DNA of 64,000 bases from Paracraurococcus ruber. Lineage in GTDB: Bacteria; Pseudomonadota; Alphaproteobacteria; Acetobacterales; Acetobacteraceae. The notes beneath the pieces are model-generated. The model did not search any database. It saw nothing but the letters and a program-made list of their open reading frames with translations, and had not been told where the DNA came from. The stretch is from positions 31,855-95,854 of the forward strand of contig NZ_SMOA01000004.1 of assembly GCF_004353985.1 (NCBI RefSeq), given 5' to 3'. The translations under genes and the position numbers were made by a program. Positions 40,808 to 49,999 of the stretch are shown here, one piece after another; position 1 is the first letter of the stretch; every line of letters begins with the position of its first letter.

Positions 40808-40942
40808 ACCGGCCTGGGTCATCGCCCTGGCGATCAACCCATACGGGGGGCCAGGGGTCGGTTCGATCCCCGGCGGGGTAGGTCCGGGAGGGGACCCCGC
40901 AGCGCCCCTCCCGAGTGCAACGACGACCGGGAGGACCACACC

Positions 40943-41899
40943 ATGCTGCGCCGAACGCTGCTCGCCGCGCTCGCAACGCCGGCCATCGCCCGCGCCCAGC
41001 GCGCCTGGCCCGGCGACCGGCCGGTGGAGGTCATCGTCCCCTTCCCGCCCGGCGGCGGCGTCGACATCATGACGCGAATGGTGATGCCGCTGGTCGCCGA
41101 GCGCATCCCGGGCATGACGGTGGTCGTCACCAACCGCGCCGGCGCCGGCTCGCAGATCGGGCTGGAGGCGACCTTCAACGCCGCGCCGGATGGCTACACC
41201 CTCGGCGCCACCTCCACCCCGGCGCACAGCGCCATCCCGATCGAGCGGGCGACGCGCTACCGCGCGCTCGACTTCACCTTCCTGGCCAACATCGTCGAGG
41301 ATCCGAACTGCCTCTATGTCCGCACGGAAAGCCCGCTGCGCTCGGTGGCCGACCTGGTCGCGCAGGCGCGGGCGCGGCCGGGCAGCCTCGACTACGGCAC
41401 CACCGGCATCGGCAGCGACGACCACATCATGATGCTGGCCTTCGAGGCGCTGTCGGGCATCCCGCCGCTGGTCCACGTGCCCTTCAACGGCGTCGCGCCG
41501 CTGATCCCGCAGCTGCTCGGCGGCCACCTGGCGGCCGCGGTCGGCAACACGACGGAGCTGGTGCCGCAGGCGCGGGAAGGCCGCATGCGCGGCCTGGCGG
41601 TGGCCAGTGCGCAACGCCTGCCGGAACTGCCGGACATGCCCACCTTCCGCGAGCTGGGCTTCGACATCGTCACCGCGGCGTCGCGCGGCATCATCGGCCC
41701 GCCCGGCCTCCCGCCGGCGATCGCGGCGCGGCTGGAGGAAGCCTTCCGCGGCGCCCTCGGCGATGCCGGCTTCCTGCGGGAGGCGGCGCGGCAGTCCATG
41801 CCGCTGCGGCCGCTGGTCGGCGCGGAGTACCGCGCCATGGCGGCGCAGGTGGACCAGCAGCTGCAGGCGCTGTGGACCTTGCGGCCCTGGCGGGGATGA
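40943..41899 (+). CDS. Tripartite tricarboxylate transporter substrate-binding protein (TctC/Bug family)
   Basis: 318 residues. A signal peptide (MLRRTLLAALATPAIARAQ) precedes the Bug fold: VEVIVPFPPGGGVDIMTRMV, VVTNRAGAGSQIGLEATFNA, APDGYTLGATSTPAHSA, LVHVPFNGVAPLIPQLLGGH and the final MAAQVDQQLQAL. These proteins capture carboxylates or amides in the periplasm. No TctA/TctB membrane genes accompany it, common for the many orphan Bug proteins in this kind of genome. AGGAC precedes the ATG. Confidence 0.94.
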   Translation: MLRRTLLAALATPAIARAQRAWPGDRPVEVIVPFPPGGGVDIMTRMVMPLVAERIPGMTVVVTNRAGAGSQIGLEATFNAAPDGYTLGATSTPAHSAIPIERATRYRALDFTFLANIVEDPNCLYVRTESPLRSVADLVAQARARPGSLDYGTTGIGSDDHIMMLAFEALSGIPPLVHVPFNGVAPLIPQLLGGHLAAAVGNTTELVPQAREGRMRGLAVASAQRLPELPDMPTFRELGFDIVTAASRGIIGPPGLPPAIAARLEEAFRGALGDAGFLREAARQSMPLRPLVGAEYRAMAAQVDQQLQALWTLRPWRG

Positions 41900-42004
41900 T
41901 GCCCGGGCGCCGATGCCGGGGCGGCGGCACGGCGGACGGGATGTGTTCGGATCGGCCAGCATCCAGGCCGGCCGGCATGGCGGCCGCGGCCGGCCCGCGC
42001 CGGG

Positions 42005-42670
42005 TCAGCCGCCGCGCTTGCGCCAGCGATGCCGCGCCAGGCCCAGCCCGGCCAGGCCGGCGGCGAGGATGGCCAGCGTCGCGGGTTCCGGCACCACGCC
42101 CGGGCTGGTCGCGGCCATGCCGTCCGCGGCCGAGAAGGTGGTCCACTGGTTGCTGCCAGGGGCCAGGAACTGGCCCTGCTGGCCGCCGTCGCAGCAGCCT
42201 TCCAGCCCATAGACCGTGATGCGGTGCAGGCCGGTGCTCAGCGGGGCCTGGAAGCCGAGGAACTGCGCGGCATCGCCGTAACTGTAGCTCCACCACATGT
42301 CGCTGCTGCGGAAGGCCATGGCGGCGCCTTCGAGGAAGGCCGCGCCGCCGCGGCCGAAATCCACCCCGAAGCGGAAGGCCCATTGCCCCGCCACCGGCGC
42401 GACGAAGGTGACGTCGAAGCGGAAGGCGATGTCGTTCCAGCTGCTGCCGAACAGGGTGCCATTCGACAGGTTGTCGTAGCTGCCGGGGGTCGCGGTGCCG
42501 TAGCCGGGGCCGGCCGGCTGGTTCACCAGCGCGTCGATCAGGGCGCGATACGACGCCGCGTCGGCCTGCGGCCCCGCCGTGGAATAGCGCGTATCCACCT
42601 GGATGCTGCTGGCGGCAGCCCCGCCGGCGATCCCCACCGTGAGGGCCAGGGCCATGAGCACGGCACGCAT
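42005..42670 (-). CDS. PEP-CTERM sorting-domain protein
   Basis: 221 residues. A signal peptide (MRAVLMALALTVGIAGGAAA), a beta-rich middle domain and a C-terminal sorting tripartite: VPEP, a hydrophobic helix (ATLAILAAGLAGLGLA) and a basic end (RHRWRKRGG). Exosortase cuts this tail so the protein reaches the surface or the extracellular matrix; no exosortase gene is in the window. The middle contains TVYGLEGCCDGGQQGQF, a double-Cys motif close to the C-terminus that may mark a subfamily. The ATG is 15 bases after GGAGGG. It is divergent from the GMC oxidoreductase, 153 bases apart. Confidence 0.9.
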   Translation of the reverse strand: MRAVLMALALTVGIAGGAAASSIQVDTRYSTAGPQADAASYRALIDALVNQPAGPGYGTATPGSYDNLSNGTLFGSSWNDIAFRFDVTFVAPVAGQWAFRFGVDFGRGGAAFLEGAAMAFRSSDMWWSYSYGDAAQFLGFQAPLSTGLHRITVYGLEGCCDGGQQGQFLAPGSNQWTTFSAADGMAATSPGVVPEPATLAILAAGLAGLGLARHRWRKRGG

Positions 42671-42823
42671 GGGGCGGCCCTCCATCGGAAACGGGTCGGC
42701 GACCCCACTCCATCTAGGCGGGAAAGCTGAATCGTTCCTTGCCGCGCCGACCGCCGGGCGCTTGCCCCCGCCTGGCCGCCATGCCCTGATGCCCGGAGAA
42801 GGACGATCGCGGGGGAGACGACG

Positions 42824-44458
42824 ATGAACGAGGCGGACTACGTCATCCTGGGCGGCGGCTCGGCCGGTTGCGTCCTGGCGGCGCGGCTGTCCGAGGACCC
42901 GAGCGTCAACGTGGTCATGCTGGAAGCCGGGCCCTGGGACCGCAATCCCTGGATCCACATCCCCATGGGCTTTGCCCGGCTCTACGTCACCCGCAAATTC
43001 GACTGGAACTACCAGACCGAGGCGGAGCCGGAGCTGAACGGCCGCAGCGTCTACTGGCCGCGCGGCCGCGTCGTCGGCGGCTCGGGCAGCGTCAACGGGC
43101 TGGTCTTCCTGCGAGGATCGCCGCGCGACTACGACCGCTGGGCGCAGCAGGGCGCCCGCGGCTGGTCCTACGAGGATTGCCTGCCGGCCTTCCGCAAGCT
43201 GGAGACCTTCCACGGCCCGGACAGCGAGTTCCGCGGCCAGGACGGGCCGATGCAGATCGCCGAGGTCCCCTACCCCACGCCGGGCTGCCGCGCCTTCGTC
43301 GAGACCTGCGAGAAGCTCGGCTTCCCCCGCAACCGCGACAACAACGGCGAGTGGTTCGAGGGCGTGGCGCCGAACCAGCTGAACGTCCACAAGGGAAGGC
43401 GCTGGAGCCCGGCGGTCGGCTATCTCCGCCCCGCCCTCAAGCGCCCCAACCTGCGGGTGGAGACCGAGCGGCTCGGCCTGCGCCTGGTCTTCGAGGGCAA
43501 GCGCTGCAACGGCGTGGTCGTCCGCACGGCGGATGGGCGGGAGGAGAGCTGGACTGCGCGGCGGGAGGTCATCGTCTCCGCCGGCGCGATCGAGAGCCCG
43601 AAGCTGCTGATGCTGTCCGGCATCGGCGACGGCACGGCGCTGCAGGGCATGGGGATCGAGACGCGGGTGCATGCGCCGGAGGTCGGCCAGAACCTGCAGG
43701 ACCACTTCATGGTCCGCCTGGCCTTCCGCACCAAGCCGGCGGACACGCTGAACGAGTCGATGGCCAACCCGCTGAAGACCGCGAAGATGGGCCTCGAGTG
43801 GGCGCTGCGGCAGCGCGGCCACATGACCATCGGCGCCTCCGAGGCCAGCCTCTTCGCCCGCGTCCTGCCGGGCTCGGAGGAGGCGGAGGTGCAGTTCCAG
43901 TTCGTCAATTTCAGCCTGGACACGCAGAACCAGGGCCTCTCGGCCAGCCGGCTGGCGAAGCACCCGGGCTTCACCTTCAATTTCTGCCAGTGCCGGCCGG
44001 ACAGCCGCGGCGAGCTGACGCTGCGCAGCCCGCGCGTGGAGGACAAGCCGCGCATCCAGGCCAACTACCTGACCGCGCCGACCGATGTGCGGGTGATGCT
44101 GGAAGCGGCGAAGCTGGCGCGGCGCATCGCCACCACCGCGCCCTTCGCCGACCTGGTGGAGGAGGAGATCTCGCCGGGCCCGGGCACCCGGACCGACGAC
44201 GACTTCCTCGAATATCTCCGCACCGCCGGCACCACCGTCTACCACCCCTGCGGCACCAACCGCATGGGCGCCGACGACCGTTCGGTGGTGGATACGGAGC
44301 TTCGGGTGCGCGGGGTGGAGGGGCTGCGGGTGGTGGACGCCTCGGTCTTCCCGCTCGTCCCCTCCTCCAACATCCACCCGGCGGTGCTGATGACGGCGGA
44401 GCGCGCGGCGGAGATGATCAAGGCGAGCGCCCGGGCCGGCGCGCGCGTGGCGGCCTGA
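42824..44458 (+). CDS. GMC-family FAD oxidoreductase (choline/alcohol dehydrogenase-like)
   Basis: 544 residues. Dinucleotide-binding start DYVILGGGSAGCVLAARLSE, GMC signature 1 in YWPRGRVVGGSGSVNGLVF and signature 2 in VIVSAGAIESPKLLMLSGIG. The catalytic His lies in TVYHPCGTNRMGADD and the second active-site position is in VPSSNIHPAVLMTAE. It oxidises an alcohol to an aldehyde or acid with FAD. PCGTNRMG in place of the more usual PCGTCRMG, and SSNIHP rather than NTNAP, mark it as a less studied branch. GGGGGAGACGACG leads the ATG. A strong tandem hairpin follows downstream. Confidence 0.93.
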   Translation: MNEADYVILGGGSAGCVLAARLSEDPSVNVVMLEAGPWDRNPWIHIPMGFARLYVTRKFDWNYQTEAEPELNGRSVYWPRGRVVGGSGSVNGLVFLRGSPRDYDRWAQQGARGWSYEDCLPAFRKLETFHGPDSEFRGQDGPMQIAEVPYPTPGCRAFVETCEKLGFPRNRDNNGEWFEGVAPNQLNVHKGRRWSPAVGYLRPALKRPNLRVETERLGLRLVFEGKRCNGVVVRTADGREESWTARREVIVSAGAIESPKLLMLSGIGDGTALQGMGIETRVHAPEVGQNLQDHFMVRLAFRTKPADTLNESMANPLKTAKMGLEWALRQRGHMTIGASEASLFARVLPGSEEAEVQFQFVNFSLDTQNQGLSASRLAKHPGFTFNFCQCRPDSRGELTLRSPRVEDKPRIQANYLTAPTDVRVMLEAAKLARRIATTAPFADLVEEEISPGPGTRTDDDFLEYLRTAGTTVYHPCGTNRMGADDRSVVDTELRVRGVEGLRVVDASVFPLVPSSNIHPAVLMTAERAAEMIKASARAGARVAA

Positions 44459-44529
44459 CACGGCCTTCCCCGCCTCAGCCGGCCTGCGGACGTCCGGCCA
44501 TTGCAGGCCGGCAGCGCGCGAAGGCCGGC

Positions 44530-44606
44530 GCCGGGCGTCGCGGCGTGTCCCGCGGCACGCGCCGCGACGCCCGGCCGCCAATTATCGTTCCGCGACGCGC
44601 GGAACG
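44530..44606 (+). terminator. Two strong hairpins after the GMC oxidoreductase gene
   Basis: GCCGGGCGTCGCGGCG pairs perfectly over 16 bp with 44560-44575, and three inner pairs extend it. After CCAATTAT comes CGTTCCGCG-ACG-CGCGGAACG (44586-44606, 9-bp perfect stem). They lie 71 and 127 bases past the stop codon and before the tail-collar gene. Terminator function is inferred; no T run. Confidence 0.55.
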
Positions 44607-44660
44607 CGCTAGGCTCCCCCGATCGCCGGCCACACCGGCGGGCAGGGGGAGGCGACGGCC

Positions 44661-44930
44661 ATGGAAGAGTATATCGGCGTCATCAAGATGTTCGGCGGCA
44701 GCTACCCGCCGCAATACTACATGGATTGCGACGGCACCGTGCTGCAGATCCAGGCGAACCAGGCGCTGTTCTCGGTCCTCGGCACCACCTATGGCGGCGA
44801 CGGCCGCACCAGCTTCGGCCTGCCGGACCTGCGCGCGCGGGACGCCAACGGCCAGCCCATCCCGTTCAACGTGAAGGGGCCGCGCTGGATCATCTGCGTG
44901 CAGGGCATCTATCCGTCGCGCGAGCAGTAG
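44661..44930 (+). CDS. Miniature phage-tail-collar (microcystin-dependent-type) protein
   Basis: 89 residues, about half the usual length. The start MEEYIGVIKMFGGSYPPQYYM and NQALFSVLGTTYGGDGRTSF followed by GLPDLRAR are the classic tail-collar domain; the end WIICVQGIYPSREQ matches the usual last strand (IICLQGIFPSR). The middle of the family, normally Gly-rich with a GEQGG segment, is missing, so the two ends are joined directly by DANGQPIPFNVKGP. No stop or frameshift is seen; it looks like a compact working form. GGGGGAGG precedes the ATG. No phage genes surround it, and hairpins close it on both sides. Confidence 0.88.
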   Translation: MEEYIGVIKMFGGSYPPQYYMDCDGTVLQIQANQALFSVLGTTYGGDGRTSFGLPDLRARDANGQPIPFNVKGPRWIICVQGIYPSREQ

Positions 44931-44940
44931 GGCCGGCGCC

Positions 44941-44974
44941 TCATGCCGGTCAGCATCAATGCTGACCGGCATGA
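44941..44974. terminator. Perfect 16-bp palindrome between the convergent tail-collar and selO genes
   Basis: TCATGCCGGTCAGCAT-CA-ATGCTGACCGGCATGA. It starts 11 bases after the tail-collar stop and 83 bases from the stop of the opposing selO. It can work for both strands. It is less GC-rich than the other hairpins and has no mismatch. Confidence 0.65.
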
Positions 44975-45056
44975 TCATCAGGTTTGGCGCGCAGCCGCCA
45001 CGCCGACCCCGCGCGCGAGACCGGTGAGCAGACGCCAGGACGTCCGCCCACCGGCA

Positions 45057-46532
45057 TCAGGTGCCGCAGAAGGTCTGCAGCACCCGCTCCTCCGCCCGCG
45101 GCGGCAGGGCGTAGCGCTCGAGGCCGGGGCGGTCCTCGAAGGGCCGCGCCAGCGCGTCGAGCAGCGCCTCGAAGGGGCCAAGGTCCTCGCGCTCCACCGC
45201 CGCCGCGATCGCCGCCTCCACCTGGTGGTTGCGCGGGATGATGGCGGGGCTGGCGGCGCGCATCGCGGCGGCCCGCGTCGCCGGCGCCGTGGCGTCCTGC
45301 GCCAGCCGGGCGCGCCAGCGCGCCGCCCAGCCATCCCAGGCCGCCGGATCCCGGAACAGCGCCTGCACCGCGGCATCGCCCGCCGGCCCTTCGGCCGCGC
45401 CGGCGAGCGCGCGGAAGGTCAGGGTGAAGTCGGCGCCGCTGGCCTGCATCCGCTCCAGCAGGTCCTGCGCCAGCGCCAGGTCGCCCTCGCCGGCCTCCAG
45501 CAGGCCCAGCTTGCGGCGCAGCCCGGCATGCCAGGCGCCCTCGAAGGCCGGGGCGAAGCGCGCCAGCTCCGCCTTGGCGATCTCGATCGCCGGCTCGCTC
45601 TCCGCCGCCAGCAGCGGCAGCAGCGTCTCCGCCAGCCGCGTCAGGTTCCAGTGCACGATGCCGGGCTGGTTCGCATAGGCATAGCGGCCCTGGTAGTCGA
45701 TGGAGCTGAACACCGTGGCGGGGTCGTAGGCATCCATGAAGGCGCAGGGGCCGTAGTCGATGGTCTCGCCGCTGATGGTGCAGTTGTCGGTGTTCATCAC
45801 GCCATGGATGAAGCCCACCAGCATCCACTGCGCCACCAGCCGCGCCTGCGCCTCCACCACCGCGCCCAGGAAGGCGCGACAGGGCTCCGGCGCGTCGCGC
45901 AGCGCGGGGTAGTGCCGGGCGATGGCGTAGTCGGCCAGGATCCGCAGCGCCTCCACATCCTGCCGCGCGGCGAAGAACTGGAAGGTGCCGACGCGCAGAT
46001 GGCTGGCGGCGACGCGGGTCAGCACCGCGCCGGGCAGCGGCGTCTCGCGATACACCGGCTCGCCGGTCGTCACCGCCGCCAGGCTGCGGGTGGTCGGGAT
46101 GCCCATCGCATGCATCGCCTCGCTGACGATGTATTCCCGCAGCACCGGCCCCAGCGCGGCGCGGCCATCGCCGCGGCGGGAATAGGGCGTGGGGCCGGAG
46201 CCCTTGAGCTGGATGTCGCGCCGCTTTCCGTCGGGCGCGACGATCTCGCCCAGCAGGATGGCGCGGCCATCGCCGAGCTGCGGCGAGAAGCCGCCGAACT
46301 GGTGCCCGGCATAGGCCTGGGCCAGCGGCTCCGCCCCCTCCGGCACGGCATTGCCGGCCAGCACCGCAACGCCCGCCTCGCCCGCCAGCGCCTCCGCATC
46401 CAGCCCGAGCGCCGCCGCCAGCGCCGCGTTCACCCGGACCAGCCGCGGCGCCGCCACCGGCGTCGGCGGCAGGCGGGCATGGAAGCGATCCGGCAGGCGG
46501 GCATAGGTGTTGTCGAAGGGGAACAGGGGCAT
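45057..46532 (-). CDS. selO: Protein adenylyltransferase SelO (YdiU/UPF0061)
   Basis: 491 residues. A pseudokinase that transfers AMP to proteins and is linked to redox stress. Conserved text: [20 protein letters not shown] at the start, [60 protein letters not shown] (catalytic loop) and [10 protein letters not shown] with the metal-binding Asp nearby. The C-terminus ends in FCGT, keeping the redox Cys near the end that pairs as CSS or as selenocysteine in other species. The start at 46532 is the family start; the open frame continues 53 codons upstream without similarity. Confidence 0.96.
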   Translation of the reverse strand: MPLFPFDNTYARLPDRFHARLPPTPVAAPRLVRVNAALAAALGLDAEALAGEAGVAVLAGNAVPEGAEPLAQAYAGHQFGGFSPQLGDGRAILLGEIVAPDGKRRDIQLKGSGPTPYSRRGDGRAALGPVLREYIVSEAMHAMGIPTTRSLAAVTTGEPVYRETPLPGAVLTRVAASHLRVGTFQFFAARQDVEALRILADYAIARHYPALRDAPEPCRAFLGAVVEAQARLVAQWMLVGFIHGVMNTDNCTISGETIDYGPCAFMDAYDPATVFSSIDYQGRYAYANQPGIVHWNLTRLAETLLPLLAAESEPAIEIAKAELARFAPAFEGAWHAGLRRKLGLLEAGEGDLALAQDLLERMQASGADFTLTFRALAGAAEGPAGDAAVQALFRDPAAWDGWAARWRARLAQDATAPATRAAAMRAASPAIIPRNHQVEAAIAAAVEREDLGPFEALLDALARPFEDRPGLERYALPPRAEERVLQTFCGT

Positions 46533-46809
46533 CGGGCGCTCCGCGGGCGAGCCGGGAAGATCGGCAGCCGGGATGCGAAGGGCAAGGCCACGCCAGGGTT
46601 GCACCGCCGCCGCCGCGGATCCCGCAGTGCCGTCGACGCCGCGGGCCATGCGCCGGCGCGACAGGCGACGGGCCTGCGCGGTCGTCCGCATGCGTGCGCC
46701 GCGCCGGCGGCTGCGATCCGCGCCGCTGCCCGCGGACCGGCGCCGGCCTCCCTGTCGAGGGCAGGGGGCGCTTGCGGCCCCGGGCCGCGCCGGCCTTCCT
46801 GCCCGGCCT

Positions 46810-48102
46810 TCAGCGCACCAGGCGCAGCGTGCCGGTCGCCGGGATCTCGCCGGCCGCCTTCTGCAGATTCAGCAGCTGCGCCGTCAGCGCCAGCACCGGC
46901 AGCGTCAGGTCCTCCCGCGCATCGGCTTCCGCCACCCACCAGCGGCTGCCGCGGTAATCCACCGCCATGCGGGCGCGCGGCGGCTTGTCCGGCCACAGCC
47001 GGAACAGCCGCGGCGTCGCCTCGCCGGTGCGGATGCGGACCGGCGTCCCCGCCTCCTCCAGCCGCTGCACCGCGCCGAGGAACTGGAACACCTCCCCGAC
47101 CGAGCGGAGATACCAGGACAGCCCGGGCGCCGCGGCGCGGCCCGGCGCGATGGGGCGGTCCGCCACCTCCTCGGCGGTGCAGGGATTGCCTTCCTGCGCC
47201 ATGGGGGAGATCTGCGGCGCCTCGGTATCCATCGCCAGCGCGCGGTAGCGGCCGCCGCCCTCGGCGACGCAGAGCGCGAGCTGCCCGACCGGGCGGTACA
47301 GCCGCCAGCCCGGCCCGTCCGGCCGCAGCGACACGCCGGGCTCGCGCAGCTCCGCCAGCATCTCCGGGGCGCTGGCCTGCGTCGCGGAGAAGCGCGGGCC
47401 GAGCGGCACGAGCCGGGTATAGCCGTTGAACTGCAGCCGGCCGTGCCGCGTCAGCGCCGCGACCGCCGCGGCGAAGGCGGCGCTGCCGGGCTCGTTCGGA
47501 ATGGCGCTTCCGCCCGGCCCCTCGTCGAAGCGGGAGACCAGCAGGTGCAGCAGCAGCGCGTCCGGCAGCCCCTGGTCCGACAGCAGGCGGAACAGCGCGG
47601 GGTCGATCGGCCGCAGCAGGCCGCGGGCGAATTCCTGCCGGTCCAGCGGGCCGATGTCGAAGCTGGGATTGCTGGCGACCAGCCCGGCCGGCTGCACGCC
47701 GTTGTTCACCGCCGTCAGGTCGTAGCCGATGCCGGCCGAGGCGGTGAAGGCGCCGCGGATGGCGGCGATGGTGGAGAAATGCAGCGGCGCCCGGTCCCGC
47801 GCCCGCAGGATGTTCACCGCCAGCAGCGTATCGGCCGCCACTTCCAGGCTGTGGTTGTAGTCCACGCTGTGCTGGCCGATGACGCCGGACAGCGAGCAGC
47901 CGGACAGCAGCAGGCCGAGCAGGAGCGGCGGAAGGCGCCACCGGCGGTGCGGGGCGCCGGCCAGGGCTGGGGATGCCAGGATAGGGCATGCCCGGGCGGG
48001 ACCTGCCGGGGCGGGACATGCCAGGCCGGGGCCGCCCGGACGCGCGACGCCGCCCGGCACGCCATGGCCGGCGGCGATCCGGGCCTCGGGGCGGCCGCGC
48101 AC
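46810..48102 (-). CDS. Lipoprotein of unknown function (start uncertain)
   Basis: Up to 430 residues from a GTG at 48102, 6 bases past the stop of the MlaC-family gene. The signal sequence with lipobox ([20 protein letters not shown]) starts only near residue 53, so the true start is probably later; the first ~50 codons include a 15-bp imperfect tandem repeat and may not be translated. After the Cys comes [20 protein letters not shown], then [19 protein letters not shown], a pattern I have the impression recurs in other proteobacterial lipoproteins, but I cannot name the family. The mature protein should sit on a membrane facing the periplasm. It may work with the adjacent MlaC-family protein. 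Confidence 0.72.
   Translation of the reverse strand: MRGRPEARIAAGHGVPGGVARPGGPGLACPAPAGPARACPILASPALAGAPHRRWRLPPLLLGLLLSGCSLSGVIGQHSVDYNHSLEVAADTLLAVNILRARDRAPLHFSTIAAIRGAFTASAGIGYDLTAVNNGVQPAGLVASNPSFDIGPLDRQEFARGLLRPIDPALFRLLSDQGLPDALLLHLLVSRFDEGPGGSAIPNEPGSAAFAAAVAALTRHGRLQFNGYTRLVPLGPRFSATQASAPEMLAELREPGVSLRPDGPGWRLYRPVGQLALCVAEGGGRYRALAMDTEAPQISPMAQEGNPCTAEEVADRPIAPGRAAAPGLSWYLRSVGEVFQFLGAVQRLEEAGTPVRIRTGEATPRLFRLWPDKPPRARMAVDYRGSRWWVAEADAREDLTLPVLALTAQLLNLQKAAGEIPATGTLRLVR
47990..48034. repeat. Three imperfect 15-bp tandem repeats
   Basis: GCCCGGGCGGGACCT, GCCGGGGCGGGACAT and GCCAGGCCGGGGCCG follow one another. They fall in the doubtful N-terminal part of the lipoprotein frame, which suggests replication slippage and weakens the case for translation there. 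Confidence 0.6.
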
Positions 48103-48108
48103 GCGGCG

Positions 48109-48711
48109 CTAACCCCGCAGCAGCGTGTCCGTCCGCCGGCGCAACTCGGCTTCCAGCCGTGCCGCGCCGCCATCCCGCAGCAGGGCGGTGAACTCCGCCC
48201 GGCGGCTCGCCAGCTCGCTGACCGTGCCGGCCAGGTAGACATCCACCACCCGCCAGGCCCCGCCCGCCTCCCGCATCAGGTAGTTCAGCGCCACCGGCTC
48301 GTCGCGCGGCCGGACCAGCTGGGTCCGCACCAGGCGATCGCCGCTCTGCAGCGGGCTCTCGCCCAGGGTCTGGAAGCTCTCGCCGCCGAAGCCGTCGAAG
48401 CGGTGCGCGAAGGTGGCGATCGACCAGTCGGAGAAGGCGCGGACCAGCGCCTGCTGCTCGGCCGGCTGCATCTGCGCCCAGGGCGGGCCGATGGAGATGC
48501 GGGCCATCGCCGGCAGGTTGAAGGCCGCCTCCATCGCCGGGCGCAGCCGCTGTTCCCGCCCGCGCACGCCCAGCCGCTGGGCGTTGCGCATGACGTCGAG
48601 CAGGACGGCGTGGAACCCTTCGATGACCTGCGCCGGCGCCGCCTGCGCCCGCGCGATGGCCGGCAGCAGGGCGAGGAAGGCGGGCAGGGTGCGGCGAGCG
48701 AGCATCGGCAT
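48109..48711 (-). CDS. MlaC/Ttg2-family phospholipid-transport protein (HpnM-like)
   Basis: 200 residues. It has a signal peptide (MPMLARRTLPAFLALLPAIARAQ), then the MlaC fold: VIEGFHAVLLDVMRNAQRLG, RLRPAMEAAFNLPAMARISI, DWSIATFAHRFDGFGGESF and VVDVYLAGTVSELASRRAEF. MlaC proteins ferry lipids through the periplasm between Mla complexes; in hopanoid producers a relative is called HpnM and may move hopanoids. None of mlaA, B, D, E or F is adjacent, so the partner is elsewhere. A start two codons later (MLARR) is equally possible. It is followed by the lipoprotein on the same strand. Confidence 0.85.
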   Translation of the reverse strand: MPMLARRTLPAFLALLPAIARAQAAPAQVIEGFHAVLLDVMRNAQRLGVRGREQRLRPAMEAAFNLPAMARISIGPPWAQMQPAEQQALVRAFSDWSIATFAHRFDGFGGESFQTLGESPLQSGDRLVRTQLVRPRDEPVALNYLMREAGGAWRVVDVYLAGTVSELASRRAEFTALLRDGGAARLEAELRRRTDTLLRG

Positions 48712-48770
48712 GCCGCGCTGCCTAGGGCAAGGCCAGCCCAGCGGCAACGCCCGGGGACGTGAGGGTTTGG

Positions 48771-49979
48771 TCAGCCGCCCCCTCGGCCGCCCAGCACCCC
48801 GGCCGCCCGCAGCGCCGCGATCTCCGCCGCGCCATAGCCGTGCTCGGCCAGGATCGCCGCGGCATGCTCGCCGGGCGCCGGCGCCGGCCCGGGCGGCGCC
48901 TTGGCCTCGCCCGCCACCTGCAGGGGGCTGTCCACCGTCCAGCCGCCGGGCGCGGCCCGGACGGCGCCGGAGGCGCGGGCCTGCGGCGCCGCCACCGCGT
49001 CCTGCGTGGTCGCCACCGCATCGAAGGTCAGGCCGGCGGCGTCCAGCAGCGGTCGCCAGTCGGCCAGCGGCCGGGCGGCGAAGGCGGCATCCAGCAGCGC
49101 CGTCAGCGCCGGCGCATTCTCCCGCCGCAGGGCCTGGGTGGCGAAGCGCGGGTCGCCGCCCCAGCCGGGATCGCCCAGCACCGCCAGCAGCGCCGGCCAT
49201 TGCCGCGCCTCGTTCAGCAGCGCCAGCAGGAACCAGCGGCCGCAGCCAGCCCGGTAGAGGTTGCCGAGCGCATTCGGCGCCTGCTCCCGCGGCGGGCGCG
49301 GGACGAATTGCGCGCCGTCCAGCGCCGCCTGCGCCATGAAGCCATTGGCCCAGAGCCCGGTGCCGAGCAGCGAGACATGCACCATCCCGCCCTGGCCCGT
49401 GCGTTCGCGGCGATAGAGCGCTGTGACGATGGCGCCATAGAGCGCGAGGCCGGTCGGGTGGTCGCCCATGCCGGCGACGCTGCGGCCGGGCGCCGCCTCG
49501 GCATGCGCGCGCACCAGGTCCATCAGCCCGCTGCGCGCCCAGTAGGCGGTGGCGTCGAAGCCGGTCTTGTCGGCCTCCGGCCCGGCCTCGCCATAGGCGG
49601 TCAGCGCGGCATAGACCAGGCGTGGGTTCCGCCCCAGCAGCGCGTCCGGCGCGATGCCGAGGCCGGCGCGGAGCCGCGGGACGGCGTTGGTGACGAAGAC
49701 ATCGGTGCGCTCGACCAGGCGGTGCAGCACCGCCTGGCCCTCGGGTTTCTTCAGGTCCAGCACCAGGCCGCGCTTGCCGCGGTTGTCCACCACCCAGGGG
49801 TAGTTGGTCTCGCCGCGCGGCTGGCCGGGCATGGTGGCCAGCGCGCGATAGGCATCGCCGCCGGGCGGCTCCAGCTTGATCACCTCTGCCCCGAAATCAC
49901 CGAGGATGGTGGCGGCGGAGGGGCCGGCGACATAGCTGGCGGCGTCGATCACCCGCAGCCCGGCGAAGATCCCCTCCAT
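48771..49979 (-). CDS. CaiB/BaiF family class III CoA transferase
   Basis: 402 residues. Opening block FAGLRVIDAASYVAGPSAAT and AEVIKLEPPGGDAYR, then VVDNRGKRGLVLDLKKPEGQ and GMGDHPTGLALYGAIVTALY, where the Asp aligns with the catalytic Asp of the family. It probably activates a carboxylic acid by CoA transfer. The SDR, DUF35 and thiolase genes lie just upstream on the same strand with a 20-base gap to the SDR, so it should feed or drain the acyl-CoA pathway of that cluster. The sequence differs strongly from the CoA transferase at 24611. Confidence 0.93.
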   Translation of the reverse strand: MEGIFAGLRVIDAASYVAGPSAATILGDFGAEVIKLEPPGGDAYRALATMPGQPRGETNYPWVVDNRGKRGLVLDLKKPEGQAVLHRLVERTDVFVTNAVPRLRAGLGIAPDALLGRNPRLVYAALTAYGEAGPEADKTGFDATAYWARSGLMDLVRAHAEAAPGRSVAGMGDHPTGLALYGAIVTALYRRERTGQGGMVHVSLLGTGLWANGFMAQAALDGAQFVPRPPREQAPNALGNLYRAGCGRWFLLALLNEARQWPALLAVLGDPGWGGDPRFATQALRRENAPALTALLDAAFAARPLADWRPLLDAAGLTFDAVATTQDAVAAPQARASGAVRAAPGGWTVDSPLQVAGEAKAPPGPAPAPGEHAAAILAEHGYGAAEIAALRAAGVLGGRGGG

Positions 49980-49999
49980 CGCGTGCCTCCCCTGCCTCG

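Noticed and set aside
42671..44581. Minus-strand extension of the PEP-CTERM frame through the GMC oxidoreductase region
   Set aside because: The signal peptide sets the start at 42670, and the plus strand has a full GMC enzyme.
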